From contig NZ_JTDB02000001.1 of NCBI RefSeq assembly GCF_000785435.2, positions 772,499 to 836,498 of the forward strand: DNA of 64,000 nucleotides, given 5' to 3'. Each line of letters starts with the position of its first letter. Position 1 is the first letter of the stretch. Under the pieces are notes generated by a model that saw only the letters and a program-made list of their open reading frames with translations, had not been told where the DNA came from and ran no database searches. This stretch comes from Paraburkholderia sacchari (GTDB lineage Bacteria; Pseudomonadota; Gammaproteobacteria; Burkholderiales; Burkholderiaceae). A program made the translations under genes and the position numbers. Below are positions 26,705-37,290 of the stretch, piece after piece.

Positions 26705-27493
26705 ATGTCAGATTCGAAACGGGTTGCCACGCTGGCCGCGCGCCTGCGCGAAGCCGAAGCGTCGCGCAACGCAATCGAGCCGGTGCGCGGCGAGATCGCA
26801 ATAGACGATATCGCCACGGCCTATGCAGTACAGCAGGCCAACGTCGATTTGCGCGTAGCGAATGGCGAGCGCATCGTGGGCCGCAAGATCGGCCTCACGT
26901 CGCTCGCGGTGCAAAAACAGCTTGGCGTCGATCAACCCGACTTCGGCGCACTCTTTGCTTCGATGGCCTATGGCGACGCCGAAGCGATTCCGCTTTCGCA
27001 GTTGATCCAGCCGAAGGTGGAAGCGGAAATCGCGCTCGTGCTGGAGCACGACCTCACGCACGAGAAACACACGTTCGTCGATATTCTGCGCGCCAGTGCG
27101 TATGCGCTCGCAGCGATTGAAGTGGTGGATAGCCGCATCCAGAACTGGGACATCCGCTTCGTCGACACCGTGGCCGACAACGCCTCGAGCGCCCGCTTCG
27201 TGGTGGGCAGCCGCCCGGTGCCGCTCTCGCAGATCGATCTCGCGGCCTGCGCGATGGAGCTTTCGCGCGAGGGCGAAGTGCTTTCGCGCGGCAACGGCGC
27301 AGCGTGCCTCGGCAATCCGCTCAACGCCGCCGTGTGGCTCGCGGACCGCATGGTCCAGCTCGGCACGCCGCTGCGTGCGGGCGACGTGGTGCTCACGGGC
27401 GCGCTCGGGCCCATGGCCGCCGTGAAGGAACCCGGCACCTATACCGCGCAGATCGACGGCCTCGGCAGCGTTCGCGCAACTTTCTCCGCCTGA
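26705..27493 (+). CDS. mhpD: 2-oxopent-4-enoate hydratase
   Basis: A 262-residue hydratase of the fumarylacetoacetase-like fold. It adds water to 2-hydroxypenta-2,4-dienoate to give 4-hydroxy-2-oxovalerate. Motifs: [28 protein letters not shown] and VLTGALGPM. It follows mhpB after 28 bases. Confidence 0.95.
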   Translation: MSDSKRVATLAARLREAEASRNAIEPVRGEIAIDDIATAYAVQQANVDLRVANGERIVGRKIGLTSLAVQKQLGVDQPDFGALFASMAYGDAEAIPLSQLIQPKVEAEIALVLEHDLTHEKHTFVDILRASAYALAAIEVVDSRIQNWDIRFVDTVADNASSARFVVGSRPVPLSQIDLAACAMELSREGEVLSRGNGAACLGNPLNAAVWLADRMVQLGTPLRAGDVVLTGALGPMAAVKEPGTYTAQIDGLGSVRATFSA

Positions 27494-27506
27494 TACAGGA
27501 ATTCAC

Positions 27507-28457
27507 ATGGCTTCCGAAAAACTCAAGGCCGCGATCATCGGCTCCGGCAACATCGGCACGGACCTGATGATCAAGATCATGCGCAACAGCCGGCATCTGG
27601 AGATGGCGGCGATGGTCGGCATCGACCCGAACTCCGATGGCCTCGCGCGCGCCGCGCGCCTTGGCGTGGCGACCACGCATGAAGGTGCGGTCGGCCTCAC
27701 GCGCCTGCCGGTGTTCAACGACATCGACTTCGTGTTCGACGCGACTTCCGCTGGCGCGCACGTGAAGAACGATGCGCTGCTGCGCGCGCTCAAGCCGGGC
27801 ATTCGCGTGATCGACCTCACGCCCGCCGCGATTGGCCCGTACTGCGTGCCGGTCGTGAACATCGACGCGCATATCGACGCGCTCAACGTCAACATGGTCA
27901 CCTGCGGCGGCCAAGCCACGATTCCGGTCGTTGCCGCGGTGTCGCGCGTGGCGAAGGTCCATTACGCGGAGATCGTCGCATCGATCAGCAGCAAGTCGGC
28001 GGGCCCCGGCACGCGCGCGAACATCGACGAGTTCACCGAAACGACCTCGAAGGCCATCGAAGTGGTGGGCGGCGCGGCGAAGGGCAAGGCGATCATCGTG
28101 CTGAACCCGGCGGAGCCGCCGGTCATGATGCGCGACACGGTTTATACGTTATCCGAAATGGTTGACCGAGAGAAGGTCGAGCGGTCGATAGAAGAGACGG
28201 TGGCCAGGGTTCACGCCTACGTGCCGGGCTATCGCCTCAAGCAGACGGTGCAGTTCGACGAAATTCCCGCGAACGCGCCGCTCAACATTCCAGGCCTTGG
28301 CAAATTCAGCGGTCTGAAAACGTCGGTGTTCCTCGAAGTGGAAGGCGCCGCGCACTATCTGCCCGCGTATGCAGGCAATCTCGACATCATGACTTCCGCC
28401 GCGCTCGCCACCGCCGAACGCATGGCGCAGACGCTCTTGAGCGTGCAAGGAGCCTAA
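27507..28457 (+). CDS. mhpF: Acetaldehyde dehydrogenase (acylating)
   Basis: A 316-residue enzyme that converts acetaldehyde, NAD and CoA to acetyl-CoA, taking acetaldehyde by channelling from the aldolase MhpE. The NAD-binding motif is [11 protein letters not shown] and the nucleophilic Cys is in [11 protein letters not shown]. It lies directly before mhpE, the partner it binds in this family. Confidence 0.96.
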   Translation: MASEKLKAAIIGSGNIGTDLMIKIMRNSRHLEMAAMVGIDPNSDGLARAARLGVATTHEGAVGLTRLPVFNDIDFVFDATSAGAHVKNDALLRALKPGIRVIDLTPAAIGPYCVPVVNIDAHIDALNVNMVTCGGQATIPVVAAVSRVAKVHYAEIVASISSKSAGPGTRANIDEFTETTSKAIEVVGGAAKGKAIIVLNPAEPPVMMRDTVYTLSEMVDREKVERSIEETVARVHAYVPGYRLKQTVQFDEIPANAPLNIPGLGKFSGLKTSVFLEVEGAAHYLPAYAGNLDIMTSAALATAERMAQTLLSVQGA

Positions 28458-28461
28458 GGCG

Positions 28462-29496
28462 ATGAACAATCCAGGCAAGAAACTCTATATCTCCGACGTG
28501 ACGCTGCGCGACGGCAGCCACGCCGTTCGGCACCAGTACGCGATCCAGAACGTGCAGGACATCGCCCGCGCGCTCGACAAGGCAAAGGTGGACAGCATCG
28601 AAGTCGCTCACGGCGACGGCCTGCAGGGCTCGAGCTTCAACTACGGCTTCGGTGCGCATAGCGATCTCGAATGGATCGAGGCCGTGGCCGACGTGGTCAC
28701 GCATGCGCAGATCGCCACGCTGCTGCTGCCCGGCATCGGCACGATTCATGACCTGAAGGCCGCGTACAACGCGGGCGCTCGCGTGGTGCGCATCGCCACG
28801 CACTGCACGGAAGCCGACATCTCGAAGCAGCACATCGAATACGCGCGCGAACTGGGCATGGACACAGTGGGCTTCCTGATGATGAGCCACATGACGACGC
28901 CGGAAAACCTCGCCGTCGAAGCAAAGAAGATGGAAAGCTATGGCGCGACCTGCATCTATGTGGTCGACTCGGGCGGCGCGCTCACGATGAACGACGTGCG
29001 CGATCGCTTTCGCGCGGTGAAGGCGGTGCTCAAGCCCGAAACGCAAACGGGCATGCACGCGCACCACAATCTGTCGCTCGGCGTGGCGAACTCGATAGTT
29101 GCGGTGGAAGAAGGTTGCGACCGCATCGATGCCTCGCTTGCGGGCATGGGCGCGGGTGCGGGCAATGCGCCGCTCGAGGTGTTCATCGGCGCGGCGGAGC
29201 GCATGGGCTGGAACCACGGCACTGACCTTTACACGCTGATGGACGCCGCCGACGATATCGTGCGCCCGCTGCAGGACCGCCCCGTTCGCGTGGACCGCGA
29301 GACGCTCGCGCTCGGTTATGCAGGCGTCTATTCGAGCTTCCTGCGCCACTCGGAAGTGGCCGCGAAAAAGTACGACCTGAAGACGGTGGATATTCTCGTC
29401 GAACTGGGCAAGCGCCGGATGGTGGGCGGGCAGGAAGACATGATCGTGGATGTGGCGCTCGATCTGAAACATCGCCTCGGAGCATTGCAGTCCTGA
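28462..29496 (+). CDS. mhpE: 4-hydroxy-2-oxovalerate aldolase
   Basis: A 344-residue HMG-CoA-lyase-like aldolase that splits 4-hydroxy-2-oxovalerate into pyruvate and acetaldehyde. It shows [14 protein letters not shown] at the metal site and [14 protein letters not shown] for metal ligation. It starts four bases after the mhpF stop, fitting the physical MhpE-MhpF complex. Confidence 0.96.
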   Translation: MNNPGKKLYISDVTLRDGSHAVRHQYAIQNVQDIARALDKAKVDSIEVAHGDGLQGSSFNYGFGAHSDLEWIEAVADVVTHAQIATLLLPGIGTIHDLKAAYNAGARVVRIATHCTEADISKQHIEYARELGMDTVGFLMMSHMTTPENLAVEAKKMESYGATCIYVVDSGGALTMNDVRDRFRAVKAVLKPETQTGMHAHHNLSLGVANSIVAVEEGCDRIDASLAGMGAGAGNAPLEVFIGAAERMGWNHGTDLYTLMDAADDIVRPLQDRPVRVDRETLALGYAGVYSSFLRHSEVAAKKYDLKTVDILVELGKRRMVGGQEDMIVDVALDLKHRLGALQS

Positions 29497-29589
29497 TCAG
29501 GTGCGCCGCGCACCGCCTGCGAGCGGTACGCGGCGTTGTCATGGATAGCCGCCGGAAAGAGCGGCTCGCTTATACATACGGAGACTTTT

Positions 29590-30837
29590 ATGACGTCGCG
29601 AAACAGTAATGCTGGAGGCAGTGGTTCGAGCGGCCGCGCAACGATTGCCCTGTGCCTGGCGATTGCGCTGCTCGAAGGATTGGACCTGCAATCGGCGGGC
29701 GTAGCCGGGCCGCGCATGGCGAAGGAGTTTCATCTCGCCGTGGCGCAAATGGGCTGGGCGTTCAGCGCGGGCGCGATTGGCCTGTTGCCGGGCGCGGCGC
29801 TGGGCGGCCGGCTGGCCGACCGCTTTGGCCGCAAGCGCGTGCTCATGTGGTCGGTCACACTGTTCGGGCTCTTCTCGCTGGCCACGACGATGGTGTGGAG
29901 CTTCGAGAGCCTGCTGGTCGCGCGTCTGCTCACGGGCCTGGGTCTCGGTGCGGCCATGCCGAACCTGATTGCGCTGTGCTCGGAGGCGGCAGGCCCGCAG
30001 CAGCGCAGCACGGCGGTCGGCGCGATGTACTGCGGCATGCCGTTTGGCGCGGCTATCGCAGCCGTGATCGGCATGTTGGGGACGGGCGATACGAGCTGGC
30101 GCCATGTGTTCTATGTCGGCGGCCTCGGCCCGATCGTGATGGTGCCGCTGCTCGGCTTGTTCCTGCGCGAATCGCAGCAGTTCGTGGCCGCGAAGGCGTC
30201 CGCCGTCGCGAAGCAGGGCACGCCAGGCGTAGCGCAAGCGCTCTGGCATCAGGGCCGCGCACGCACAACCATCGCATTGTGGATCAGCTACCTCGGCACG
30301 CTGATCGTGCTGTACTTCCTGATGAACTGGCTGCCCTCGATGGTGCTCGCGCGCGGCCTGACGCGCGTGGAGTCGAATCTCGTGCTGATGCTGTTCAACA
30401 TCGGCGGCGGCATCGGTGCCATTGCGATCGCAACCATCATGGATCGTTTTGGCCGCCGTGGCGCGGTAATCGGCATGTATGTGGGCATCGTGGCCGCGCT
30501 CACCGTGCTCGCGAGTGCGGCGGGCGCAAGCGCCACGGCGCTCGGCGGTCTGCTGTGCGGCTTCTTTATCGTGGGTAGCCAGTCGGTGCTTTACGCGCTT
30601 GCCGGCCATGCGTATCCCACGGAAGTGCGCGGCACGGGCGTGGGCGCCGCCGTGGCGGTGGGACGCCTCGGCTCGATTCTCGGGCCGCTCGTGGCGGGCC
30701 AGTTGTTCGCGCTTGGCCAGAGCCCGTCGATGCTCGTGGGCTCGAGCATTCCGCTCGTCGTGATCGCGGCGCTGGCCGCGCTCAGCGTGGTGGGCGCATT
30801 CAAGCAGCACGGCGCGCCAGGCACACAAGGCGCCTGA
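29590..30837 (+). CDS. mhpT: MFS transporter, probable 3-(3-hydroxyphenyl)propionate importer
   Basis: A 415-residue major facilitator protein with about 12 transmembrane segments. The loop 2-3 signature GGRLADRFGRKRV and a second MDRFGRRGAV are present, as are the aromatic acid:H+ symporter features LEGLDLQSAGVAGP. The position inside the mhp operon supports uptake of hydroxyphenylpropionate. The ATG at 29590 has ACGGAGACTTTT before it. Confidence 0.9.
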   Translation: MTSRNSNAGGSGSSGRATIALCLAIALLEGLDLQSAGVAGPRMAKEFHLAVAQMGWAFSAGAIGLLPGAALGGRLADRFGRKRVLMWSVTLFGLFSLATTMVWSFESLLVARLLTGLGLGAAMPNLIALCSEAAGPQQRSTAVGAMYCGMPFGAAIAAVIGMLGTGDTSWRHVFYVGGLGPIVMVPLLGLFLRESQQFVAAKASAVAKQGTPGVAQALWHQGRARTTIALWISYLGTLIVLYFLMNWLPSMVLARGLTRVESNLVLMLFNIGGGIGAIAIATIMDRFGRRGAVIGMYVGIVAALTVLASAAGASATALGGLLCGFFIVGSQSVLYALAGHAYPTEVRGTGVGAAVAVGRLGSILGPLVAGQLFALGQSPSMLVGSSIPLVVIAALAALSVVGAFKQHGAPGTQGA

Positions 30838-30846
30838 AATCGAAGG

Positions 30847-30868
30847 GGAGAAGGCATGGGCCTTCTCC
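30847..30868 (+). promoter_or_regulatory. Intergenic hairpin between mhpT and mhpC
   Basis: GGAGAAGGC-ATGG-GCCTTCTCC is a perfect nine-pair stem with a four-base loop, ten bases after the mhpT stop. No T-run follows. It may stabilise message ends or limit read-through into mhpC, the displaced last gene of the operon. Confidence 0.55.
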
Positions 30869-30901
30869 TGCGTGGTTATGACGTTTTAGAGGATGGTCAT
30901 C

Positions 30902-31771
30902 ATGACGGGTACTGCACAAACAATCACGGAAGCCTCGACAAGCAAGTTCGCTCGCGTGAAGGACGGCGAGGTCGAGTTCCAGATTCACTACAACGACGCG
31001 GGCGAGGGCGCTGAAACGGTCGTGATGCTGCACGGCTCGGGGCCGGGCGCGAGCGGCTGGGCCAATTTCAATCGCAATGTCGAGCCGCTGGTCGCGGCCG
31101 GGTACCGCGTGATCCTGATGGACTGCCCGGGCTGGAGCAAGAGCGACCCGGTCGTTTGCACGAGTTCGCGCTCGGACCTGAACGCACGCGTGCTCCAGGG
31201 CTTGCTCGACGCAATCGGCATCGAGCGCGTGCATATTCTCGGCAATTCGATGGGTGGGCACAGCGCGGTGGCCTTCGCACTCGCGAACCCGCAGCGCGTG
31301 GGCAAGCTCGTGCTGATGGGCGGCGGCACCGGCGGCCCGAGCAGTTTCACGCCAATGCCCACCGAAGGCATCAAGCTGCTGCAAGGTCTCTATCGCGAGC
31401 CCACGATCGAAAACTTGAAGCGCATGATGAACGTGTTCGTCTACGACACGAGCGCGCTCACCGACGAGCTGATGCAGACCCGCCTCGAAAACATGCTCGC
31501 GCGTCGCGACCACCTGGAAAACTTCGTGAAGAGCCTCGCCGCGTTCCCGAAACAGTTCAGCGACTATGGCCCGCGCCTTGGCGAAATTGCTGCGCCTGCG
31601 CTGGTGATCTGGGGCCGCGACGACCGTTTCGTGCCGATGGATATCGGCCTGCGCCTGCTGGCTGGCATGCAGAACGCGCAACTGCACGTGTTCAACCGTT
31701 GTGGCCACTGGGCGCAATGGGAGCATGCGCACGCGTTCAATCGCATGGTGATCGACTTTTTGAAGCACTGA
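30902..31771 (+). CDS. mhpC: 2-hydroxy-6-oxonona-2,4-dienedioate hydrolase
   Basis: A 289-residue alpha/beta hydrolase that cleaves the ring-fission product to succinate and 2-hydroxypentadienoate. The oxyanion motif is [10 protein letters not shown], the nucleophile Ser is in [10 protein letters not shown], Asp in [11 protein letters not shown] and His in [12 protein letters not shown] 30902 (MTGTAQT) is preferred over ATG 30893 on spacing from GAGG. In E. coli mhpC follows mhpB; here it is last, after the transporter. Confidence 0.95.
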   Translation: MTGTAQTITEASTSKFARVKDGEVEFQIHYNDAGEGAETVVMLHGSGPGASGWANFNRNVEPLVAAGYRVILMDCPGWSKSDPVVCTSSRSDLNARVLQGLLDAIGIERVHILGNSMGGHSAVAFALANPQRVGKLVLMGGGTGGPSSFTPMPTEGIKLLQGLYREPTIENLKRMMNVFVYDTSALTDELMQTRLENMLARRDHLENFVKSLAAFPKQFSDYGPRLGEIAAPALVIWGRDDRFVPMDIGLRLLAGMQNAQLHVFNRCGHWAQWEHAHAFNRMVIDFLKH

Positions 31772-31848
31772 AGGCGCGGCGCCTGGCACGAGTCGTGCGC
31801 AATGCCCTGGACCCACCGTCGTTTGAGGGATCCAACAGGGGCAAGCCA

Positions 31849-34437
31849 ATGAAGCACAAACTGGAGGACTATGAAGCGAAGCGCCGCTTCGAGACCACGC
31901 CGGAGCCGCCGGGCCGCGCGAAGCCGCGCAAGACGCAAGGCGGCCGGGCCGGGAAGGCGGCGAGCGGCCGGAGCGGCGCGGCTTCGTTCGTGATTCAGCG
32001 CCATGACGCGCGGCAATTGCATTACGACTTTCGTCTGGAACTCGACGGCACGCTCAAGTCCTGGGCGGTGCCCAAGGGGCCGAGCCTCGATCCGTCCGTG
32101 AAGCGGCTTGCGGTCCATGTGGAGGATCATCCGCTCGCCTATGGCAGCTTCGAGGGGCGCATTCCCGAAGGCAACTACGGCGCCGGAACCGTCGAGATCT
32201 GGGATCGCGGCACATGGCGGCCCGAAGGCGGACTGCGCGCCGCGCGCGATGGCTATGAGCACGGCAAGCTCAACTTCAGTCTCGACGGCCAAAAGCTGCA
32301 CGGCAACTGGACGCTGGTGCGCCGCCCGAGTGGCAATGCGAAGCAGGATCAATGGCTGCTTATCAAGCGCAGAGACGATGAGGCGGTCAGTGAAGCGGAA
32401 TTCAGCATAACCGCAGACGGCCAGAGCAAAAAAGCCAGCAAACCCGATGCCCGGTCACGCGCAACGAAGCCAGGCGCGCGGGCCGCGCTGCCGGCAGAGC
32501 TTGCGCCGCAGCTCGCCACACCGGCCGATGCGCCGCCGAACGGAGACGATTGGCTCTACGAACTGAAATTCGACGGCTATCGCGTCCTCGCTCGCATCGA
32601 GCAGGATGCGCATGGCAAGCCGGACGTGCGCGTCTTCACGCGCGCCGGTCTCGACTGGACCGCGAAGTTCCCGAAGCAGGTCGAGGCGCTACACGCGCTG
32701 GATCTTCAATCGGCCTGGCTCGACGGCGAGGCCATGGTGCTCGACGAGCACGGCGTGCCCAATTTTCAGGCGCTGCAGAACGCATTCGAAGCGGGGCGCG
32801 CGGACGCCATCGAGTTCCGGTTTTTCGACGTGCCCTGGCTGAACGGCGCGGACCTTCGCAAGGAGCCGCTCGAAACGCGCCGCGCGCAGCTTGCCGCGCT
32901 GCTGAACGACGCCGCTCAACCGGCGTTGCGCTTTTCCGAGGCGTTCGAAGGCGATCCACAGTCGCTTCTGCAAGCGGCCTGCGAAGCGAATCTCGAAGGG
33001 CTCGTCGCCAAGCGGCGTGACAGCCCTTACACGTCCACGCGCAGCGCCGCGTGGCTCAAGCTGCGTTGCTCGCGGCGTCAGGAATTCGTGATCGGGGGCT
33101 ATTCGGAACCGTCGGGCAGCAGGGTGGGGTTCGGCGCGCTGCTCATCGGCGTCTACGAGGATGGCGCCTTGCGATACGCCGGGCGCGTGGGAACCGGCTT
33201 CGACACCAGGATTCTCGAGTCGCTCACGCGCGAATTGCAGGCGCATTCGAGCAAAACCTCGCCGTTCGCGGGCGTGCCCCCGGCGGAGCGGCGCGCCACC
33301 GTGCACTGGGTGCGTCCGGAACTGGTCGCCGAAGTGCGCTTCAAGACCTGGACGAGCGCGGGCGTGGTGCGCCAGGCATCGTTTGTCGGGCTGCGCCGCG
33401 ACAAGCCGCCTGAATCGATCGTGCGCGAACCGCAATCGCAGCCCGTGAAAGCCGCCTCCGCCTCGCGCCGGGGGGCGAGCAAGGCGGATGCACCGGCGCT
33501 TGCGTCGTCGTCGTCGGCGCGGGGCGGCAGACACGCTACGCGCGATGAGACGGAAGTGGCCGGCGTCCGGATCACGCATCCGGAGCGCGTGATCGACGCG
33601 CAAAGCGGCCTGCGCAAAATCGATCTCGTGCGCTATTTCGAGGCGATTTCGCCCTGGCTGTTGCCGCATCTGCACAAGCGGCCAGTGGCGATCGTCCGCG
33701 CGCCCAAGGGCGTAGGCGGCGAGCAATTCTTTCAAAAGCATGCTACGTCCATGCAGATTCCTCACGCCACGCAGCACGCGGATCTCGATCCCGGTCATGC
33801 GCCGCTGCTGACGCTCGACACCGCGCAAGCACTGGTGGGGGCGGCGCAAATGGACGCGGTCGAATTGCATACGTGGAACGCGCTGACTACAGCGATGGAA
33901 AGGCCTGATCGCATCGTGTTCGACCTCGACCCCGATCCCGCGCTTGACTGGAGCCGGATGATCGAGGCGGCGCGCTTGACGCACGAACTGCTCGAAGAAC
34001 TCGGCTTGCGGGCGTGGTGCAAGACAAGCGGCGGCAAAGGCCTGCACGTGGTCGTGCCGCTCTCACGCCATTCGGGCTGGGACGAGGCGCGCGAGTTTGC
34101 CCGCGCCGTCGCGGATCATATGGCCGCGATGCTGCCCGATCGTTTCAGCGCGAAGATGGGGGAAGCGAACCGCAAGAAACGCATTTTCGTGGACTATCTG
34201 CGCAACTCGCGCGGCGCCAGCACGATTGCGGCATACGCGCCGAGAGCGCGGCCGGGGCTTGGCGTTTCGGTGCCATTGCGCTGGGACGAGCTCGACGCCA
34301 CCACCGGAGGCGCTCAATGGACCGTCGCGAACCTGCACGAGCGGCTCGATGCGCTCGAGGGCGATCCCTGGGAGGGCTACGCAAACGCGCGGCAACGCCT
34401 TGGCGCGGCGATGCTGCGACGCTTGCGCGGTAGTTGA
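31849..34437 (+). CDS. ligD: ATP-dependent DNA ligase LigD (PE, ligase, polymerase domains)
   Basis: An 862-residue three-domain ligase of bacterial non-homologous end joining. The N-terminal 3'-phosphoesterase domain (about 35-190) has RHDARQLHYDFRLELDG. The ligase domain has the adenylation lysine K240 in ELKFDGYRVLARIE. The C-terminal polymerase/primase domain (from about 570) has FDLDPDP with D692 and D694. Domain order PE-LIG-POL matches the Pseudomonas type. No ku gene lies within the window, though LigD needs Ku to work. An acidic/basic low-complexity linker joins ligase and polymerase. Confidence 0.95.
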   Translation: MKHKLEDYEAKRRFETTPEPPGRAKPRKTQGGRAGKAASGRSGAASFVIQRHDARQLHYDFRLELDGTLKSWAVPKGPSLDPSVKRLAVHVEDHPLAYGSFEGRIPEGNYGAGTVEIWDRGTWRPEGGLRAARDGYEHGKLNFSLDGQKLHGNWTLVRRPSGNAKQDQWLLIKRRDDEAVSEAEFSITADGQSKKASKPDARSRATKPGARAALPAELAPQLATPADAPPNGDDWLYELKFDGYRVLARIEQDAHGKPDVRVFTRAGLDWTAKFPKQVEALHALDLQSAWLDGEAMVLDEHGVPNFQALQNAFEAGRADAIEFRFFDVPWLNGADLRKEPLETRRAQLAALLNDAAQPALRFSEAFEGDPQSLLQAACEANLEGLVAKRRDSPYTSTRSAAWLKLRCSRRQEFVIGGYSEPSGSRVGFGALLIGVYEDGALRYAGRVGTGFDTRILESLTRELQAHSSKTSPFAGVPPAERRATVHWVRPELVAEVRFKTWTSAGVVRQASFVGLRRDKPPESIVREPQSQPVKAASASRRGASKADAPALASSSSARGGRHATRDETEVAGVRITHPERVIDAQSGLRKIDLVRYFEAISPWLLPHLHKRPVAIVRAPKGVGGEQFFQKHATSMQIPHATQHADLDPGHAPLLTLDTAQALVGAAQMDAVELHTWNALTTAMERPDRIVFDLDPDPALDWSRMIEAARLTHELLEELGLRAWCKTSGGKGLHVVVPLSRHSGWDEAREFARAVADHMAAMLPDRFSAKMGEANRKKRIFVDYLRNSRGASTIAAYAPRARPGLGVSVPLRWDELDATTGGAQWTVANLHERLDALEGDPWEGYANARQRLGAAMLRRLRGS

Positions 34438-34451
34438 CGCGCCGGGCCTGG

Positions 34452-34904
34452 TTAAACCGGATGCTCGCCTGGCTCGCTCAATTCGGGCTCGAAAAAAATC
34501 CACCGCGCGGCAGGAAAGGTCTCGTGCAGCGCGGTCTCGATCCGGTCGATGGTGCGCACGAGGTCGTCGGCGCTACGGTGTTCGACGAGCGTGGCTTGCA
34601 CGGCGACCACGAAGCTGTCCGACCAGCGCAGCACGACGAGGCTCACGACATGCTCGATCTCGGGACACTTTTCGAGCCACCTGCGTATCGCTTTGCGATC
34701 GTGCGCGCGTGCGGCCTCGCCGACGATCAGCGACTTGATCTCCCGCAGCGACACGGTGGCCGTCATCATCATCACGATGCCCACGCCGATGCTGGCGAGC
34801 GAATCGAATACGGCGAGGCCAGTCAGCATTGCGAGGCCAATGCCGGCGAACGAGATCAGCGCGCCAGCGAGCGCCGCGGTGTCCTCGCCTATCGAGAGCA
34901 TCAC
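34452..34904 (-). pseudogene. C-terminal remnant of a cation diffusion facilitator transporter
   Basis: A 150-residue frame from GTG 34904, beginning MMLSIGEDTAALAGALISFAG. This corresponds to the last two transmembrane helices of a CDF metal exporter plus its cytoplasmic domain (ARAHDRKAIRRWL, VVLRWSDSFVVAVQ). About the first 150 residues, including the first metal-binding helices, are missing. An in-frame TAA lies directly before the GTG, and I find no matching N-terminus upstream in any frame. It is convergent with ligD. Confidence 0.75.
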
Positions 34905-35094
34905 TTATGCCCGCGTCTTTGCTTTGATCCCGACATCGCAAGTTCCTCGTCGACGCGCTGTGAGAGAGGAGGGCGCAATGCCTATTCCCATGTTCCATGC
35001 TATCGACGGGCACGGTTGTTGCGGAAAACGCTTGCACGACGTGGCCGGATGACTGGCGTTGTCCGCTGCCGCGTCCGTACACGAGGAGTACCCG

Positions 35095-37290
35095 ATGAAA
35101 CAGGACGCGAAGGCGACCGGCGCCACGGCCGGGCCCGCCTCGCATTCGCGGCTGCTGCGTCCTGGCGAGACGTGTCACTCGATTCGTCACGCATCACGCA
35201 TGCGGCTGCTGGTCGACGCGGAGGATTATTTCGCCGCCGTTCGCGCGGCCATCGTGCGCGCGCAGCGCAGCGTGACCATCGTGGGCTGGGACATCGACAG
35301 CCGCGTCAAACTGGTGCCGGGTGGGGCGGGCGATGGCTATCCGGACGCGCTGGGCGAACTTCTCGCGGCCGTGGTGGCTGCGCGCCCCGCGTTGCGGGTG
35401 CGCATTCTCGCTTGGGACTTCGCGATGCTCTATGCGTTCGAGCGCGAATGGCTGCCCGCTTACAAGCTTGACTGGCGCAGCGGCGGACGCCTGAAATTCC
35501 GGCTCGACGGGCAGCATCCGCCGGGTGCGTCGCATCATCAGAAGGTCGTGGTCGTGGACGAGCGGCTCGCATTCGTGGGCGGGATCGACCTCACGCGCTC
35601 GCGCTGGGACACGCGCGCGCACGCACCTTGCGAGCCGCGCCGCTGCAATGGGCTGCGACAGCCGTATGGCCCTGTTCACGATGTGCAGGCCATGTTCGAT
35701 GGCGACGCCGCGCGCATCGTGAGCGTGCTCGCGCAGGAGCGCTGGGTCCTCGCGAACGCTGCGGCGCGCCATGCACCGGCCCATCGGACGACGGCGGGCA
35801 ACGCCGCCGGGCCTTGCGCGCAGGACGCAGCGGACCCGTGGCCGCCGGGCTTCGCCGCGGACATCGAGGACGTCTGGCTCGGCATCGCGCTCACGGCCGC
35901 GCCGCATGCAGGGCACGCGGGCTGCCAGCACATCCGCGCGCTCTATCGGGCCGCGATCGGCAGCGCGCGCAAGACGATCTATATCGAGAACCAGTATTTC
36001 ACGTCGAGCACGATTGGCGACGCGCTCGCGCAACGGCTCGTACAGCCCGACGCGCCCGCCGTCGCCGCCGTGCTGCCCCGCCGGCAAACGGGGTGGCTGC
36101 AATCGGCCACCATGGGCACGCTGCGAGCGCGCCTGTATCAACGGCTGCGTGAGGCAGACCGTCAGGATCGCTTACGATTCTACGCGCCATGGGCCGCTGG
36201 TCTCGGCAACGCGTTCATCAACGTCCATAGCAAGCTGATGACGGTCGACGACGAATTGCTGGTGATCGGCAGCGCCAACCTCAACAACCGCTCGATGGTG
36301 CTCGATACCGAATGCAACATCGCGCTGGAGGCCGCCGGCGATGAGCGCGTGCGCGCGGTCATCGCAGCGGTGCGCAACGGTCTGCTCGCCGAGCATCTGG
36401 GCGCGCAACGCTCGCAAGTGGAGCGAGCGTTCGCGCAGTTCGACGGCGATATTCATCGCGTTGTCGCGAGCTTTTCCGAGGGCGAGCGCAGCTTGCGCAT
36501 GCTCGAGCCGCGCGTCTCGCCCGCACTGGATCAGTGGGTCCCGGAGAGCGCGGTGGTCGATCCCGAACGGCCTGCGGTGCCCGACGAAGTGGTGCGCGAG
36601 TTCGTGCCGGGCAGCGGCGGCCGTTCGATTACCGCGCGCCTGCTGGTGCTCGGCTTGTGCGCGCTGCTGGCAACCGCAATGGCGCTTGCCTGGCACTACA
36701 CACCGCTCGCGCGCTTCGTGAGCCTTGCGCGCATCGGCGAGGCGGCGCGCTCGCTCGCGGCGGCGCCCTTCGGTTCCTTGCTCGTGATTGGCGCCTATGC
36801 GCTGGCGGCGGTCGCGTCGGTACCGGTTACCGTGCTGATCGTCTGCGCGGGGCTCTTGTTCGGCGCGTTCGCGGGAAGCCTTTATGCGTTGTCGGGCTCG
36901 TTGCTCGCCGCGCTCGTCACTTACGCCATCGGCCGCTGGGCGGGCCGGGACGCGGTGCGGCGGCATGCGGGCTCGCGGCTGGACCGGCTCTCCAAACGCC
37001 TCGCGCGTCAAGGCATTGCCGCCGTGGTCGTGCTGCGCGTCGTGCCGCTCGCCCCGTTCTCGCTCGTCAATCTCGCGGCGGGCGCCTCGCATATCGCGCC
37101 CGGCGACTACCTGCTCGGCACGCTGATCGGCATGACGCCCGGCATCGTGCTGGGCACCCTGTTCGCGCACCAGCTTGCCGCCGCCGTGCGTCATCCGGGG
37201 CCGGCCACGATCGCGTTGCTGGCCGCCATCGGCGCGCTGCTCGTTGGGCTTGCGCTGGCGCTGCAGCGTCTGTTGGGGCCGCGCGAATGA
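35095..37290 (+). CDS. Phospholipase D / cardiolipin synthase fused to a VTT (DedA-like) membrane domain
   Basis: A 731-residue protein. Two phospholipase D HKD motifs are visible: HHQKVVVVDERL and VHSKLMTVDDELLVIGSANLNNRS. From about residue 520 there is a membrane domain of five or six helices with the SNARE-associated/VTT pattern (VCAGLLFGAFAGSLYALSGSLLAAL-type and VVLRVVPLAPFSLVN). The enzyme domain probably transfers phosphatidyl groups or cleaves phospholipids; the VTT domain may be a lipid scramblase. GAGGAGTACCCG precedes the ATG. It overlaps the next gene by four bases; E. coli clsB and ybhP are also neighbours. Confidence 0.9.
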   Translation: MKQDAKATGATAGPASHSRLLRPGETCHSIRHASRMRLLVDAEDYFAAVRAAIVRAQRSVTIVGWDIDSRVKLVPGGAGDGYPDALGELLAAVVAARPALRVRILAWDFAMLYAFEREWLPAYKLDWRSGGRLKFRLDGQHPPGASHHQKVVVVDERLAFVGGIDLTRSRWDTRAHAPCEPRRCNGLRQPYGPVHDVQAMFDGDAARIVSVLAQERWVLANAAARHAPAHRTTAGNAAGPCAQDAADPWPPGFAADIEDVWLGIALTAAPHAGHAGCQHIRALYRAAIGSARKTIYIENQYFTSSTIGDALAQRLVQPDAPAVAAVLPRRQTGWLQSATMGTLRARLYQRLREADRQDRLRFYAPWAAGLGNAFINVHSKLMTVDDELLVIGSANLNNRSMVLDTECNIALEAAGDERVRAVIAAVRNGLLAEHLGAQRSQVERAFAQFDGDIHRVVASFSEGERSLRMLEPRVSPALDQWVPESAVVDPERPAVPDEVVREFVPGSGGRSITARLLVLGLCALLATAMALAWHYTPLARFVSLARIGEAARSLAAAPFGSLLVIGAYALAAVASVPVTVLIVCAGLLFGAFAGSLYALSGSLLAALVTYAIGRWAGRDAVRRHAGSRLDRLSKRLARQGIAAVVVLRVVPLAPFSLVNLAAGASHIAPGDYLLGTLIGMTPGIVLGTLFAHQLAAAVRHPGPATIALLAAIGALLVGLALALQRLLGPRE

